Positions 35,218 through 44,646 of a stretch of 64,000 bases of DNA are shown here, piece after piece; positions within the stretch are counted from its first letter, which is position 1; every line of letters begins with the position of its first letter. Under the pieces are notes generated by a model. It was not told the origin of the DNA, made no database searches, and saw nothing but the letters and a program-made list of their open reading frames with translations. The position numbers and the translations under genes were made by a program. Origin of the DNA: Rhodospirillales bacterium (GTDB lineage Bacteria; Pseudomonadota; Alphaproteobacteria; Micavibrionales; Micavibrionaceae). The stretch is from contig JACKJA010000002.1 in NCBI GenBank assembly GCA_020638175.1, forward strand, positions 930,001 to 994,000. The letters are read 5' to 3'.

Positions 35218-35343
35218 ATGAAAGTGGTAAATTCGTTAAAAACACTGAAAACGCGGGACCGGAACTGTCAGGTTATCCGCCGTCGCGGCCGTGTGTATGT
35301 GATCAACAAGATCAAAAAACGCTTCAAGGCGCGTCAGGGTTAA
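35218..35343 (+). CDS. rpmJ: 50S ribosomal protein L36
   Basis: A 41-residue ribosomal protein: MKVVNSLKTLKTRDRNCQVI, then RRRGRVYVINKIKKRFKARQG. It binds 23S rRNA in the large subunit. It has one Cys and no CxxC pair, so it is the zinc-independent form common in alphaproteobacteria. The start at 35218 is fixed by AAGGATT eight bases upstream; an in-frame ATG 75 bp earlier (35143) is not supported. The gene is monocistronic and ends with a terminator. Confidence 0.95.
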   Translation: MKVVNSLKTLKTRDRNCQVIRRRGRVYVINKIKKRFKARQG

Positions 35344-35366
35344 TTTTCAAAACGGCTCTTTAATTT

Positions 35367-35393
35367 AAAGGCCCGCCTGATCGCGGGCCTTTT
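35367..35393 (+). terminator. Rho-independent terminator after rpmJ
   Basis: A perfect 10 bp stem AAAGGCCCGC / GCGGGCCTTT, 24 bp after the rpmJ stop, with TTTT on the distal side. Confidence 0.9.
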
Positions 35394-35506
35394 GCTGTGT
35401 CGGCAACGCTTTTTTTATAGTTGTTAATAAGGCGAAATATCTTGGTGCGCGGGTGTCTTTTGTCTGCTATAACCGGTGCGTTCCTTATACTTTGTGAGAC
35501 TGTTAG

Positions 35507-36550
35507 ATGTTTTCAAGACTGTTCGGTTTTATGTCTGCCGATATGGCAATCGATCTGGGCACGGCCAATACGCTGGTTTATGTGCGCGATCAGGGTATTG
35601 TGTTGAACGAGCCGTCCGTGGTGGCCATCTCCATGGCGCACGGCAAGAAGCAGATATTGGCGGTCGGTAACGAAGCGAAACAAATGCTGGGCCGCACGCC
35701 GGGTAATATTGTTGCGATCCGTCCGCTGCGTGACGGCGTGATTGCCGACTTCGAAGTCACAGAAGCGATGATTAAACACTTCATCCGCAAGGTGCATAAC
35801 CGCCGCTCTTTCGTGTCGCCCAAAATGGTGATCTGTGTGCCGTCAGGCTCGACCGCCGTGGAGCAGCGCGCGATTATCGAATCGGCTGAAAGCGCAGGCG
35901 CATCGCAGGTGGGCCTGATCGAAGAGCCGATGGCTGCCGCGATCGGGGCGGGCCTGCCCGTCACAGAACCGACCGGGTCGATGGTCGTCGATATTGGCGG
36001 CGGCACGACCGAGGTCGCCGTGATCTCGCTGGGCGGGATCGTCTATGCCCGCTCCGTGCGCGTTGGCGGGGATAAAATGGATGAGGCCATCATCGCTTAT
36101 ATCCGCCGGGTGCATAATCTTCTTATCGGGGAAACGACGGCTGAGCGCATCAAAAAAGAAATCGGCTCGGCCTGTCCGCCAGCCGACGGCGAAGGCCGCA
36201 AGATCGAAATTAAAGGCCGCGACCTGATGAACGGTGTGCCGAAAGAAATCGTCATTACCGAACGCCAGGTCTCCGAAAGCCTGGCCGAGCCGGTCGGCCA
36301 GATTGTCGAAGCGGTTAAAGTAGCCCTTGAACATACGCCGCCTGAACTTGCCGCGGATATCGTTGAAAAAGGCATTGTCCTGACCGGCGGCGGCGCGCTG
36401 CTTTCCAATCTGGATTTCGTCCTGCGCCATGCGACAGGGCTGGCCGTTGCGATTGCCGACGATCCGCTGTCCTGCGTTGCTTTAGGCACGGGGCACGCGC
36501 TCGAAGAAATGAAAACCCTCAAACGCGTTTTGATCGGCGGCTACGCCTAA
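35507..36550 (+). CDS. mreB: Rod shape-determining protein MreB
   Basis: Actin homologue that organises lateral cell wall synthesis, 347 residues. It opens with FMSADMAIDLGTANTLVYVR (phosphate-1), contains CVPSGSTAVEQRAIIESAES, EEPMAAAIGAGLPV, VVDIGGGTTEVAVISLGGIV (phosphate-2), and ends with GIVLTGGGALLSNLD and DDPLSCVALGTGHALE. An amphipathic, hydrophobic N-terminus (MFSRLFGF) is suited to membrane attachment. It heads the mreB-mreC-mreD-PBP2-rodA run and shows that the cell is a rod. Start is the first of the family form. Confidence 0.97.
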   Translation: MFSRLFGFMSADMAIDLGTANTLVYVRDQGIVLNEPSVVAISMAHGKKQILAVGNEAKQMLGRTPGNIVAIRPLRDGVIADFEVTEAMIKHFIRKVHNRRSFVSPKMVICVPSGSTAVEQRAIIESAESAGASQVGLIEEPMAAAIGAGLPVTEPTGSMVVDIGGGTTEVAVISLGGIVYARSVRVGGDKMDEAIIAYIRRVHNLLIGETTAERIKKEIGSACPPADGEGRKIEIKGRDLMNGVPKEIVITERQVSESLAEPVGQIVEAVKVALEHTPPELAADIVEKGIVLTGGGALLSNLDFVLRHATGLAVAIADDPLSCVALGTGHALEEMKTLKRVLIGGYA

Positions 36551-36697
36551 GGGGAAAGTCCATCCGCGTACGATTCATTCCTTTTTAACAGGATGTTGAT
36601 AAGATTTTTTCAGGTGATTGCATTCATCGCGGTTACCGGGTATTTTTAATATCAGGCAAAAACGTTTCTGCTTAACGTCTTTTCAAGGCTTTGAAAT

Positions 36698-37543
36698 TTG
36701 AAACTACGATCACGATCCAGAGGATTTTCCCGTGTTATCCCCCTGCATGTGTGGGGGGCGCGTTTGCCGACATTCCTGTCTTTGTTCCTTGCTATCGGGC
36801 TTTACCTGTTTTCTGCCGTTTATGATGACGGCGGGCAAGGCGTGCGCGGAAAGGTCATCGACTTTTTTGCCCCGGTTCTGGCGGCGGCGAATGCACCATT
36901 TCAGCAAGCCGCCGATACCGTCGGGACCGTCACCGGCTTCGCGCAGATGCAGGCTGAAAACGAACGGTTGAAGGCTGAAAATATCCGGCTCCGGGAATGG
37001 TACCAAACGGCGCTTGTCCTGCAGGCCCGTCAGGACAGCCTCGAAAAACTGATGAATTTGAAACTGCCGCCGCAACATCATTACATTACGGCGCGCGTGA
37101 TTGCCGATTCGGGAAACAGCTATGTGCAAAGCGTTATCGTTCTGGCCGGAAGCCCCGATGGTGTGCGCAAAGGACAGGCGGCTATTTCGGATAACGGCGT
37201 TGTCGGCCGCGTGATTGAAACGGGCGACCGTTCGGCCCGCATCTTGTTGCTGACGGATATGAACTCCCGCATTCCGGTGATGATCGAGGGTAAAAACGAT
37301 CACGCCATTCTGGCCGGAAACAACGATTCCTACCCGGAGCTGCTGCATTTGCCTGCCGACACCAAGGCCGAAGCCGGGGACCGTATTGTGACCTCCGGGC
37401 ATGGGGGAATGTTCCCGCCGGGCTTGCCGGTCGGCGAGCTAATTGCCCTGGAAGATGGCCGGATGGCTGTGCGGCCGGTGGCGGATCTGGACCGGCTGGG
37501 CTTTGTCCGGGTTGTGGACTATCAGGCCGTCTCAGGATTATAG
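36698..37543 (+). CDS. mreC: Rod shape-determining protein MreC
   Basis: A bitopic inner membrane protein that links MreB to PBP2 in the rod complex, 281 residues. A basic tail is followed by a membrane helix (LPTFLSLFLAIGLYLFSAV, about 24-42), a coiled coil (about 75-115; AQMQAENERLKAENIRLREW) and two beta domains with VVGRVIETGDRSARILLLTD and IVTSGHGGMFPPGLPVGEL. The start is TTG, with AAGG about 10 bases upstream; no better ATG precedes the membrane segment. Gap to mreB 147 bp, with no obvious terminator. Confidence 0.93.
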   Translation: MKLRSRSRGFSRVIPLHVWGARLPTFLSLFLAIGLYLFSAVYDDGGQGVRGKVIDFFAPVLAAANAPFQQAADTVGTVTGFAQMQAENERLKAENIRLREWYQTALVLQARQDSLEKLMNLKLPPQHHYITARVIADSGNSYVQSVIVLAGSPDGVRKGQAAISDNGVVGRVIETGDRSARILLLTDMNSRIPVMIEGKNDHAILAGNNDSYPELLHLPADTKAEAGDRIVTSGHGGMFPPGLPVGELIALEDGRMAVRPVADLDRLGFVRVVDYQAVSGL

Positions 37544-37611
37544 GCGGATATTTCCCGTTTGACTGTTTGCCTTGCCTTGCGTCTCTGCGGAAAGCTCTTT
37601 ATTAAATAGGG

Positions 37612-38151
37612 ATGGAATCTGCCGATAAACCGTTCTTCAGACCGGGGGTTGCCCTGCGTTTTGTTGTGCCCCAGCTTTTGCTGGTTTCTCTGGCGCTTTT
37701 GAATTCCCTGTCTTTTTCCGTGGTTTTTGTCGGAAATCTCAACCCGTTTTTTGTCGTGATGGCGATCTATTACTGGGCGATTTACCGGCCAACTCTGGTC
37801 GCGCCGCTGTGGTGCATGCTGTTGGGGCTGTTGATGGATATTGTCGCCGGCGGTGCTTTGGGCGTGAATGCGGTGATTCTGGTTCTGGTGCAGTTTATCG
37901 TCAGAACCCAGCGCCGGTTTTTGATGGGGCAGCCCTTTGTCGTTATGTGGTTTATTTTCGGGCTTATGGTCGAAACCGTGGCCTTGCTGCAATGGGGATT
38001 GCAGGGCATAGCCGTCGGCATGTGGGGGGATATCATGCCCGCCATTATCAACGGGGCTGTTAGCTTCTTTCTGTTCCCCTTTATCAGCATGCTTTTGGTG
38101 CTGACCCACCGGATGCTACCGGCCCCCAAGAAAACGATGGGGGGTGTTTAG
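37612..38151 (+). CDS. mreD: Rod shape-determining protein MreD
   Basis: A small inner membrane protein of the rod complex, 179 residues with five to six hydrophobic segments (for example LRFVVPQLLLVSLALLN, FFVVMAIYYWAIYRP, CMLLGLLMDIVAGG). LLGLLMDIVAGGALGVNAVI is the best conserved MreD block. It is followed after 3 bp by the PBP2 gene. Confidence 0.88.
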   Translation: MESADKPFFRPGVALRFVVPQLLLVSLALLNSLSFSVVFVGNLNPFFVVMAIYYWAIYRPTLVAPLWCMLLGLLMDIVAGGALGVNAVILVLVQFIVRTQRRFLMGQPFVVMWFIFGLMVETVALLQWGLQGIAVGMWGDIMPAIINGAVSFFLFPFISMLLVLTHRMLPAPKKTMGGV

Positions 38152-38154
38152 GCT

Positions 38155-40065
38155 ATGGAACCGCGCGATGAAGGCCGTATCCGCACATTTACCCGCCGGG
38201 CCGTAATTGTCGGCGCCGCGCAGGGCGGGATTCTGGCGTTGCTCGGTGGCCGGTTGGCGTGGCTGCAACTGGTGCAGGGCAAGCGCTACAAGATGATGTC
38301 CGATAAGAACCGGATCAACGTCAAGATGCTGACGCCCTCGCGAGGCCTGATCGTCGATCGCCACGGCACGCCACTGGCGGTCAACGGGCAGAATTTCAGG
38401 GTGCTGGTCGTGCCGGAGCAAACCGGCGATCTGGAGCAAGCCCTGACAAAGCTGCAGGAACTTGTTCCCCTGACTCAAAAAGATATCCGTAAGGTATTGA
38501 AAACGGCTGAAAAAAGCGCGTCGTTTGTCCCGCTCGAAGTGAAAGACAATCTGGTGTGGGAAGAAGTGGCGCGGATAGAGGTAAACCTGCCGGATTTGCC
38601 GGGGCTGGCGATTGATGTCGGCGAGTTGCGGGAATACCCGTTGGGCGAGGCGACGGCGCACCTGGTTGGCTATGTCGGGGCCGTCAGCAAGGGGGATCTG
38701 GAAGAAGACGATCCTGTTTTGACGCTTCCGGGCTTTAAGATCGGTAAGACCGGCATCGAGAAAAGTTTCGACCATGCCCTGCGTGGAACGGCGGGAACAG
38801 CCGAAGTCGAAGTCAACGTTGTCGGGCGGGAGGTTCGGGAGTTAAACCGGATTGACGGCCGTCCCGGTGATATGATCCGGCTGACGATTGATGCCGGGCT
38901 GCAACAATATGCGCAAGAGCGGCTGGAGCAGGAAAAAAGCGCCAGCGCCATCGTCATGGATGTCCATAACGGCGCTGTATATGCGCTGGCCTCGGCGCCG
39001 GCCTTTGATCCGAACCTTTTTACCAAAGGGATTCCGGCGGAAAAATGGGAGGAATTGTTGGCGGACACAGGGCTGCCCCTGAATAACAAGGCTGTTGCCG
39101 GACAATATCCGCCGGGTTCGACCTTTAAGATGGTGACACTGCTGGCCGCTTTGGAAGAAGGTAAAGTCAGCCGCAACAAATCGGTTTATTGCGCCGGCCA
39201 TTACGATTATGGCGGCGACCGGTTTCACTGCTGGAAACGCAGCGGCCATGGCCGGGTCGATATGATTGATGCGCTGGCCGAGTCCTGCGATATTTTTTTC
39301 TATGAGCTGGCGACCGAGATCGGGATTGATGCGCTGGCCGAGTATGCTCATAAGCTGGGGCTGGGGGAGAAGCTGGGGATCGAGCTGGAAGAAGAGCGCG
39401 CCGGTCTGATGCCGGATAAAAACTGGAAAATGGGGTATTTCGGCGAAGTCTGGCGTCCGGGGGAAACCATCGTGGCCAGCATCGGACAGGGCTACATACA
39501 AAGCACGCCGCTGCAGCTGGCGGTGATGACGGCGCGGCTGGTAAACGGCGGCAAGGCCGTGCGGCCCTGGGTAACCGGGCTGATAGGGGATCGCCCTTAT
39601 ATAGATGAAAACAGGGAATGGCCTTCTCTGGGCTTCAAGACGTATCATTTAAATCTGGTGCGTCAGGGCATGGACCGCGTGGTCAATAATAGCAAGGGCA
39701 CGGCCTTTAAAGCCCGGATTGAGAAATCTGCTATGCGCATGGGCGGCAAGACCGGGACGGCGCAGGTCCGCCGGATTACCCAGAGCCAGAGAGCCGAAGG
39801 CATCACCCGGAATGAAGATTTACCATGGAAATACAGGGATCATGCCCTGTTTGTCGGATATGCGCCGGTCAGCGATCCCCGCTATGTGACGGCGGTGGTC
39901 GTCGAGCATGGCGGTAGCGGTTCGGCAGCCGCAGCGCCGATTGCGCGCGATTTGCTGACCAAGGCACAGGAAATGAACCCGGCGGCAACGTCCCTGCGCA
40001 TGAACAAGAGTCCGGGACCGTCGGATGTTCCGCCGCCCCGCAAGCCGAAGAAGGAAGGGGAATAA
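38155..40065 (+). CDS. mrdA: Penicillin-binding protein 2 (transpeptidase of lateral wall growth)
   Basis: Class B PBP that cross-links peptidoglycan in the rod complex, 636 residues. A short cytoplasmic tail and membrane helix (about 15-35, AVIVGAAQGGILALLGGRLA) precede the pedestal domain (VKMLTPSRGLIVDRHGTPLA). The transpeptidase has the SxxK motif PPGSTFKMVTL (Ser322, Lys325), the SxD motif in ALAESCDIFFYEL, and the KTGT box GGKTGTAQVR. The C-terminal 30 residues are Pro/Lys-rich. The start is 3 bp after mreD and rodA starts 4 bp after its stop. Confidence 0.96.
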   Translation: MEPRDEGRIRTFTRRAVIVGAAQGGILALLGGRLAWLQLVQGKRYKMMSDKNRINVKMLTPSRGLIVDRHGTPLAVNGQNFRVLVVPEQTGDLEQALTKLQELVPLTQKDIRKVLKTAEKSASFVPLEVKDNLVWEEVARIEVNLPDLPGLAIDVGELREYPLGEATAHLVGYVGAVSKGDLEEDDPVLTLPGFKIGKTGIEKSFDHALRGTAGTAEVEVNVVGREVRELNRIDGRPGDMIRLTIDAGLQQYAQERLEQEKSASAIVMDVHNGAVYALASAPAFDPNLFTKGIPAEKWEELLADTGLPLNNKAVAGQYPPGSTFKMVTLLAALEEGKVSRNKSVYCAGHYDYGGDRFHCWKRSGHGRVDMIDALAESCDIFFYELATEIGIDALAEYAHKLGLGEKLGIELEEERAGLMPDKNWKMGYFGEVWRPGETIVASIGQGYIQSTPLQLAVMTARLVNGGKAVRPWVTGLIGDRPYIDENREWPSLGFKTYHLNLVRQGMDRVVNNSKGTAFKARIEKSAMRMGGKTGTAQVRRITQSQRAEGITRNEDLPWKYRDHALFVGYAPVSDPRYVTAVVVEHGGSGSAAAAPIARDLLTKAQEMNPAATSLRMNKSPGPSDVPPPRKPKKEGE

Positions 40066-40069
40066 CCGT

Positions 40070-41200
40070 ATGTCGCGCTCCATCGAACTTCATAGCGAGC
40101 AAACGCTGCTCCAGAAAATCCTCCATATTCACTGGGGGCTGGTGTTGCTGATCGCTGTGACGGCGGGCATAGGGCTGATGGCGTTGTATTCGGCGGCCGG
40201 TGGGCATATGGACCCGTGGGCCTCGCGGCAGGGCGCGCGTTTTCTGGTGGGGCTGGGCGGTATGCTGGTGATTGCCCTGATTGATGTGCGTTGGTGGTTT
40301 CGGCTGGCTTACCCGATTTATATTATGGGGTTCCTGATGTTGCTGGCGGTTGAGATTATGGGGCATATCGGCATGGGGGCGCAGCGCTGGATTAATCTGG
40401 GGTTCATCCAGCTCCAGCCTTCGGAGCTCATGAAAATCGCCGTGGTGATGGCATTGGCACGGTACTTCCACAGCGTCGGGCCGGACGATATCCGGCGCAT
40501 TACTTTTCTGGTTCCGGCGGCCTTTTTGATTCTGGCTCCGGTCGGGCTTGTCTTGCTGCAGCCGGATTTGGGGACGTCGCTGATGATTGTTATGGCGGGC
40601 GTGGCGGTGGTGTTTGTTGCCGGCGCGCCGCTATGGCTGTTTCTGGGCGGGATAGCGGCGGGGATCGTGGCGGCGCCGGTGGGCTGGCTGTTTATGCATG
40701 ATTACCAAAAACAGCGTGTGCTGACGTTCCTGCACCCGGAAAGTGATCCGCTGGGCGCGGGCTACCACATTATGCAATCGAAAATCGCGATTGGCTCCGG
40801 CGGGATCGAAGGCAAGGGGTTCCTGAACGGCTCGCAAAGCCACTTGAACTTCCTGCCGGAAAAGCAAACCGACTTTATTTTTACCCTGTGGGTCGAGGAG
40901 TGGGGGCTGCTCGGCGGGGTGTTCCTGTTGCTCCTGATGGGCGCGATTTTCCTCTATGGGCTGGCTATCGCTTTGAAATGCCGCCATGTGTTTGGACGGT
41001 TGCTGGCTTTTGGCCTGATGGTTAATTTCTCGCTCTATGTTTTCATCAATATCGCGATGGTGATGGGCTTGATCCCGGTTGTGGGCGCGCCGTTGCCGAT
41101 GATCTCCTACGGCGGTACATCGATGCTGGCCGTCCTTGCCGGTTTTGGTTTGATGATGAGCTGTTCCCTGCACCGGGATGCCAAACTGGTCCGGATGTGA
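40070..41200 (+). CDS. rodA: Rod shape-determining protein RodA (SEDS glycosyltransferase)
   Basis: Polytopic membrane enzyme (about ten helices) that polymerises lipid II glycan strands together with PBP2, 376 residues from the chosen ATG at 40070. That start follows AAGGAAGGGG; an ATG at 40025 lies inside the PBP2 gene. Conserved SEDS elements: QRWINLGFIQLQPSELMKIA, LLQPDLGTSLMIVMAG with the essential Asp region, AIGSGGIEGKGFLNGSQSHL, FLPEKQTDFIFTLWVEEWG and GAPLPMISYGGTSML. It is the last gene of the rod operon. Confidence 0.96.
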   Translation: MSRSIELHSEQTLLQKILHIHWGLVLLIAVTAGIGLMALYSAAGGHMDPWASRQGARFLVGLGGMLVIALIDVRWWFRLAYPIYIMGFLMLLAVEIMGHIGMGAQRWINLGFIQLQPSELMKIAVVMALARYFHSVGPDDIRRITFLVPAAFLILAPVGLVLLQPDLGTSLMIVMAGVAVVFVAGAPLWLFLGGIAAGIVAAPVGWLFMHDYQKQRVLTFLHPESDPLGAGYHIMQSKIAIGSGGIEGKGFLNGSQSHLNFLPEKQTDFIFTLWVEEWGLLGGVFLLLLMGAIFLYGLAIALKCRHVFGRLLAFGLMVNFSLYVFINIAMVMGLIPVVGAPLPMISYGGTSMLAVLAGFGLMMSCSLHRDAKLVRM

Positions 41201-41238
41201 GCTTGCTGTGTTTCGAAGAAAGGGGCGCGCTAACCCTT

Positions 41239-41571
41239 TCAGGCGGCCATCGGGATGTTGTGGCTGCGGATTAGCTCTTGCAGTTCGCCGGTTTCATACA
41301 TTTCCCGGACAATGTCGCAGCCGCCGATAAACTCGCCCTTGATGTAAATCTGGGGCAGGGTCGGCCAGTTGGCGAAATCCTTGATCCCGTGGCGGATGGC
41401 GCTGTCTTCCAGCACGTTGATGTCTTTGAACGGGACGCCGAGCTGCGTAAAAACCTGGACGACGGCGGCGGAAAAACCGCACACGGGAAAGGTGGCTGTC
41501 CCCTTCATGTAAACAACAATATCATTGTTTTCGATATCTTTCCGAATCCGGTCGAAGATAATGTTTTCCAT
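41239..41571 (-). CDS. grxD: Monothiol glutaredoxin, Grx4 type
   Basis: A CGFS glutaredoxin of 110 residues that binds or transfers [2Fe-2S] clusters with glutathione, often in partnership with BolA proteins. The active site is VYMKGTATFPVCGFS with Cys31; the glutathione-binding parts are WPTLPQIYIKGEFIGGCDI (TVP-like and GGxD). The ATG at 41571 is chosen; seven earlier residues from an upstream in-frame start are not family-like. Next to bolA, on the same strand, which supports the Grx-BolA pair. Confidence 0.94.
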   Translation of the reverse strand: MENIIFDRIRKDIENNDIVVYMKGTATFPVCGFSAAVVQVFTQLGVPFKDINVLEDSAIRHGIKDFANWPTLPQIYIKGEFIGGCDIVREMYETGELQELIRSHNIPMAA

Positions 41572-41662
41572 GCCCTTTTCCCCTTGTCTCAAGCTTTGGT
41601 GTGACCCGTTTTTTTATATTAGAAGATGTTAAATATATCCAAAAGCAGTGTATATGTCAAAA

Positions 41663-41896
41663 TCATGTTTTGGGAACGGTGCGCAGCGACAGGGCATGCA
41701 GGGCTTCCCCCATTTTGCCCTGCAGGGCGTCATAGACCAGCTGATGTTGGCGCACGCGCGGCAGACCGTTAAACGCTGCCGATGTGACAACCGCGGCATA
41801 ATGCTCGCCATCGCCGCGCGTATCGGTGATGTCTACCACGGCGTCGGGCAGGGCTTCGCGGATCATGGTTTCAATGTGAATAGCATCCATCGCCAT
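41663..41896 (-). CDS. BolA-like protein
   Basis: A 77-residue BolA/IbaG-type protein that forms an iron-sulfur or regulatory complex with CGFS glutaredoxins. Family blocks: IREALPDAVVDITDTRGDGE, HYAAVVTSAAFNGLPRVRQH with the conserved His of cluster binding, QLVYDALQGKMG and ALSLRTVPK at the C-terminus. The purL stop is only 3 bp upstream of its start on the same strand and grxD follows downstream, so purL-bolA-grxD is a likely operon. Confidence 0.92.
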   Translation of the reverse strand: MAMDAIHIETMIREALPDAVVDITDTRGDGEHYAAVVTSAAFNGLPRVRQHQLVYDALQGKMGEALHALSLRTVPKT

Positions 41897-41899
41897 GGG

Positions 41900-44149
41900 T
41901 TATTCCCCCTTCATGTACCGCGGCAACCAGCCTTTGTTTAAGGCATTAAGGGCGCTCACGGCCAGCGTGTCCCCGGCCAGCGTCAGGGATGACCCACCGG
42001 TGGTGCCAAGGACCATGACGGAAACGCCCGCGGCCCCGGCCTGTTTTTGAACGGCTGCCGGATTGGTTGTCGTCAGGGCATAGCGGGCCTGATCCTCACC
42101 GAACCAAAACCCGGCATTGCCATCGGCGGAAATATTTGCGCCGATCCCGGAAGCGATAGCCATTTCGGCAAGAGCCACCGCCAGCCCGCCATCGGACAGG
42201 TCATGACAGGCGGTAATCAGGCCGCTGGCAATCAGGTCACGGATAAATTCCCCGTGTTTACGCTCGGTTGCCAGATCAACCGGTGGCGGGGTGCCGTCTT
42301 CACTGCCGTGTACTTCGCGGATAAACAGCGACTGGCCCAGATGGCCTTTGGTTTCGCCAACCAGCATGATGGTTTCGCCCGCCGCTTGGAAGGAAAGCGG
42401 AACAGCCTTGGCGCTATCGTCGATCAGGCCGACGCCGCCGATCACCGGAGTGGGGTTGATGGCCTCGCCGCTCGTTTCGTTATACAGCGATACGTTCCCG
42501 GAAATAACCGGGTAATCCAAAGCCTTGCAGGCTACGCCTAATCCTTCGATGCAGCCGACAAACTGCGCCATGATGACGGGTTTTTCAGGGTTACCGAAGT
42601 TCAGATTATTGGTCACCGCCAAAGGCTTGGCCCCTGTCGCGCAGATGTTGCGATAGCTTTCGGCCACAGCCTGTTTGCCGCCTTCGAACGGATCGGCCTT
42701 GCAGTAACGCGGCGTGCAGTCCGACGTAATCGCCAGCGCCTTGTTATGTCCCTCGATCCGCACCAGTGCGGCGTCGCCCGTGCGCCCGGCCTGCGTATCT
42801 TGAATGCCGGGGGAGAACACCGTTTCCCCCATCACAAGGCTGTCATACTGTTCCCAGATCCAGCGCTTGTCGGCAAGGTTCGGACAGGAAATCAGGGTTT
42901 CTAATGCTTCTTTCATCCCGCCGGCGGGCAGGGGATAAGCCGCATCATCAATCGCGGCGGCCTTTGGGTATTCGCCTTGTGGACGGTCATAGACCGGCGC
43001 TTCGTCGACCAGCGGCGGCACCGGGATATCGCACCACGTTTTGCCATACATGTTGAGCTTCAAGGTGCGCTCCTTGGTCGTGCGGCCGATCACGGCAAAA
43101 TCCAGATCCCACTTTTCGAAGATCGCCTGTGCAATATGTTCCTTGCCGGGGTGCAGGACCATCAGCATCCGTTCCTGCGATTCCGAAAGCATTAGCTCGT
43201 ACGGCGTCATGTGCGTTTCGCGTTGCGGCACCTTGTCGAGGTCCATTTCCACGCCGATCGCGCCCTTGTCGGCAATCTCGACACCGGAGGACGTCAGTCC
43301 CGCCGCGCCCATATCCTGAATGGAGACAATCGCATCGGTCTGCATCAGTTCAAGGCACGCTTCCAGCAGCAGTTTTTCGGTGAACGGGTCGCCGACCTGC
43401 ACCGTCGGGCGGTTACCCTCGACACCTTCTTCGAATTCGGCAGAGGCCATCGTTGCGCCGTGAATCCCGTCGCGTCCGGTTTTTGATCCGACGTAAACAA
43501 CCGGCTGGTCGATCCCGGCGCCGCGGGAATAATGGATTTTATCCTGATCGGCAAGGCCCACCGTCATCGCGTTGACGAGGATATTGCCGTTATAGCTGTC
43601 GTGAAATTCGGTTTCCCCGGCCACGGTCGGCACGCCCATACAGTTGCCGTATCCGGCAATCCCGGCCACTACGCCATCGACCAGATGCCGCGTTTTCGGG
43701 TGCTCCGGCGAGCCAAAGCGCAGGGCGTTGACATTGGCAATCGGCCGCGCGCCCATCGTGAACACGTCGCGCATGATTCCGCCGACGCCGGTTGCAGCGC
43801 CTTGGTAAGGCTCGATGTAGGACGGGTGGTTGTGCGATTCCATCTTGAAAATAGCGGCCTGATTATCGCCGATATCAATCACCCCGGCATTCTCGCCCGG
43901 TCCCTGAATGACCCATGGCGCTTCCGTCGGCAGCTTTTTCAGGTGCAGGCGAGAGGATTTGTAAGAACAATGCTCCGACCACATCACCGAGAAAATCCCC
44001 AGCTCCGTATAAGTCGGCGTCCGCCCGACAATCGCCAGCATCCGTTCATACTCATCTGGGGCAAGGCCATGCTCGGCCGCTAGCGCCGGCGTCACTTCCG
44101 GTTCATTGAATTGCGGGACGGTGTCTGTTTGTTTCAAAGCGGTAGTCAT
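41900..44149 (-). CDS. purL: Phosphoribosylformylglycinamidine synthase subunit PurL
   Basis: The large synthetase subunit of the split FGAM synthase, which converts FGAR to FGAM in purine synthesis using ammonia supplied by PurQ and with PurS as bridge. The 749-residue length is that of the small PurL form. Hallmarks: YTELGIFSVMWSEHCSYKSS, VGGIMRDVFTMGARPIANVN, VYVGSKTGRDGIHGATMASA, IQDMGAAGLTSSGVEIADKG and LSDGGLAVALAEMAIASG. It is on the minus strand; purQ, also on the minus strand, lies upstream beyond a broken gene and a repeat. purS and purC lie further away on the plus strand. Confidence 0.97.
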   Translation of the reverse strand: MTTALKQTDTVPQFNEPEVTPALAAEHGLAPDEYERMLAIVGRTPTYTELGIFSVMWSEHCSYKSSRLHLKKLPTEAPWVIQGPGENAGVIDIGDNQAAIFKMESHNHPSYIEPYQGAATGVGGIMRDVFTMGARPIANVNALRFGSPEHPKTRHLVDGVVAGIAGYGNCMGVPTVAGETEFHDSYNGNILVNAMTVGLADQDKIHYSRGAGIDQPVVYVGSKTGRDGIHGATMASAEFEEGVEGNRPTVQVGDPFTEKLLLEACLELMQTDAIVSIQDMGAAGLTSSGVEIADKGAIGVEMDLDKVPQRETHMTPYELMLSESQERMLMVLHPGKEHIAQAIFEKWDLDFAVIGRTTKERTLKLNMYGKTWCDIPVPPLVDEAPVYDRPQGEYPKAAAIDDAAYPLPAGGMKEALETLISCPNLADKRWIWEQYDSLVMGETVFSPGIQDTQAGRTGDAALVRIEGHNKALAITSDCTPRYCKADPFEGGKQAVAESYRNICATGAKPLAVTNNLNFGNPEKPVIMAQFVGCIEGLGVACKALDYPVISGNVSLYNETSGEAINPTPVIGGVGLIDDSAKAVPLSFQAAGETIMLVGETKGHLGQSLFIREVHGSEDGTPPPVDLATERKHGEFIRDLIASGLITACHDLSDGGLAVALAEMAIASGIGANISADGNAGFWFGEDQARYALTTTNPAAVQKQAGAAGVSVMVLGTTGGSSLTLAGDTLAVSALNALNKGWLPRYMKGE

Positions 44150-44158
44150 TGTTTTGCC

Positions 44159-44482
44159 TTATTTTTCTGCTATTTTTAGCTTTGCCAAAATTTTCAGTTT
44201 TTCCATGTAATCGTTCATGTTTGCCGCGCTGTGGGTTGGGACGTTTCCGTCGTGATACAACCAAATTGCATTTGTGTCATCTTTTCCTTCCCAAGACAGT
44301 TTTTTAGCTGTTGCTGTAGTAATCCTTAATTTAATTGATATGGGAAAATCGCCGTAGTCTATAAATTATCTAGTGTGAAAGCCAACAGGTTTATATTCTC
44401 TGTTCAAGATTACATATTTTCCATCAGGCTGTTTTTGAAGGCAGTAAGGTAAATATGCATACATAATGTTACTTAGTGGCAT
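44159..44482 (-). pseudogene. Small conserved-looking gene broken by one in-frame TAA codon
   Basis: Reading the minus strand from the ATG at 44482 gives 107 codons and a stop at 44161-44159, interrupted once, at codon 39 (TAA at 44368-44366). The two parts are MPLSNIMYAYLPYCLQKQPD, then GKYVILNREYKPVGFHTR before the stop, and FIDYGDFPISIKLRITTATA to LKILAKLKIAEK after it. The sequence is protein-like throughout, with normal codon use on both sides and no frameshift. I recall similar short uncharacterised proteins in proteobacteria but cannot name a function. It lies between purL and purQ and is AT-rich compared with them. Most likely a recent nonsense mutation; a sequencing error is possible. 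Confidence 0.65.
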
Positions 44483-44537
44483 GTTATCCTCTTTCTCTAA
44501 AATTCGACTACTAAACCAGAATGGTTCTTTTATATAC

Positions 44538-44632
44538 TGTCATTGCGAGGAGGCCGAAGGCCGACGCGGCAATCCAGAATCTTGCTCTGTGGCACTAGAT
44601 TGCTTCGCTTCCGTTGGGCGCTCGCAATGACG
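44538..44632. repeat. Palindromic intergenic repeat, family B copy 2
   Basis: About 95 bp with outer arms TGTCATTGCGAG and CTCGCAATGACG and inner GCAATCCAGA / TAGATTGC. It matches the element at 592-679. It lies downstream of purQ and between purQ and the broken gene. Confidence 0.85.
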
Positions 44633-44646
44633 CTAAACGGAAAGTT

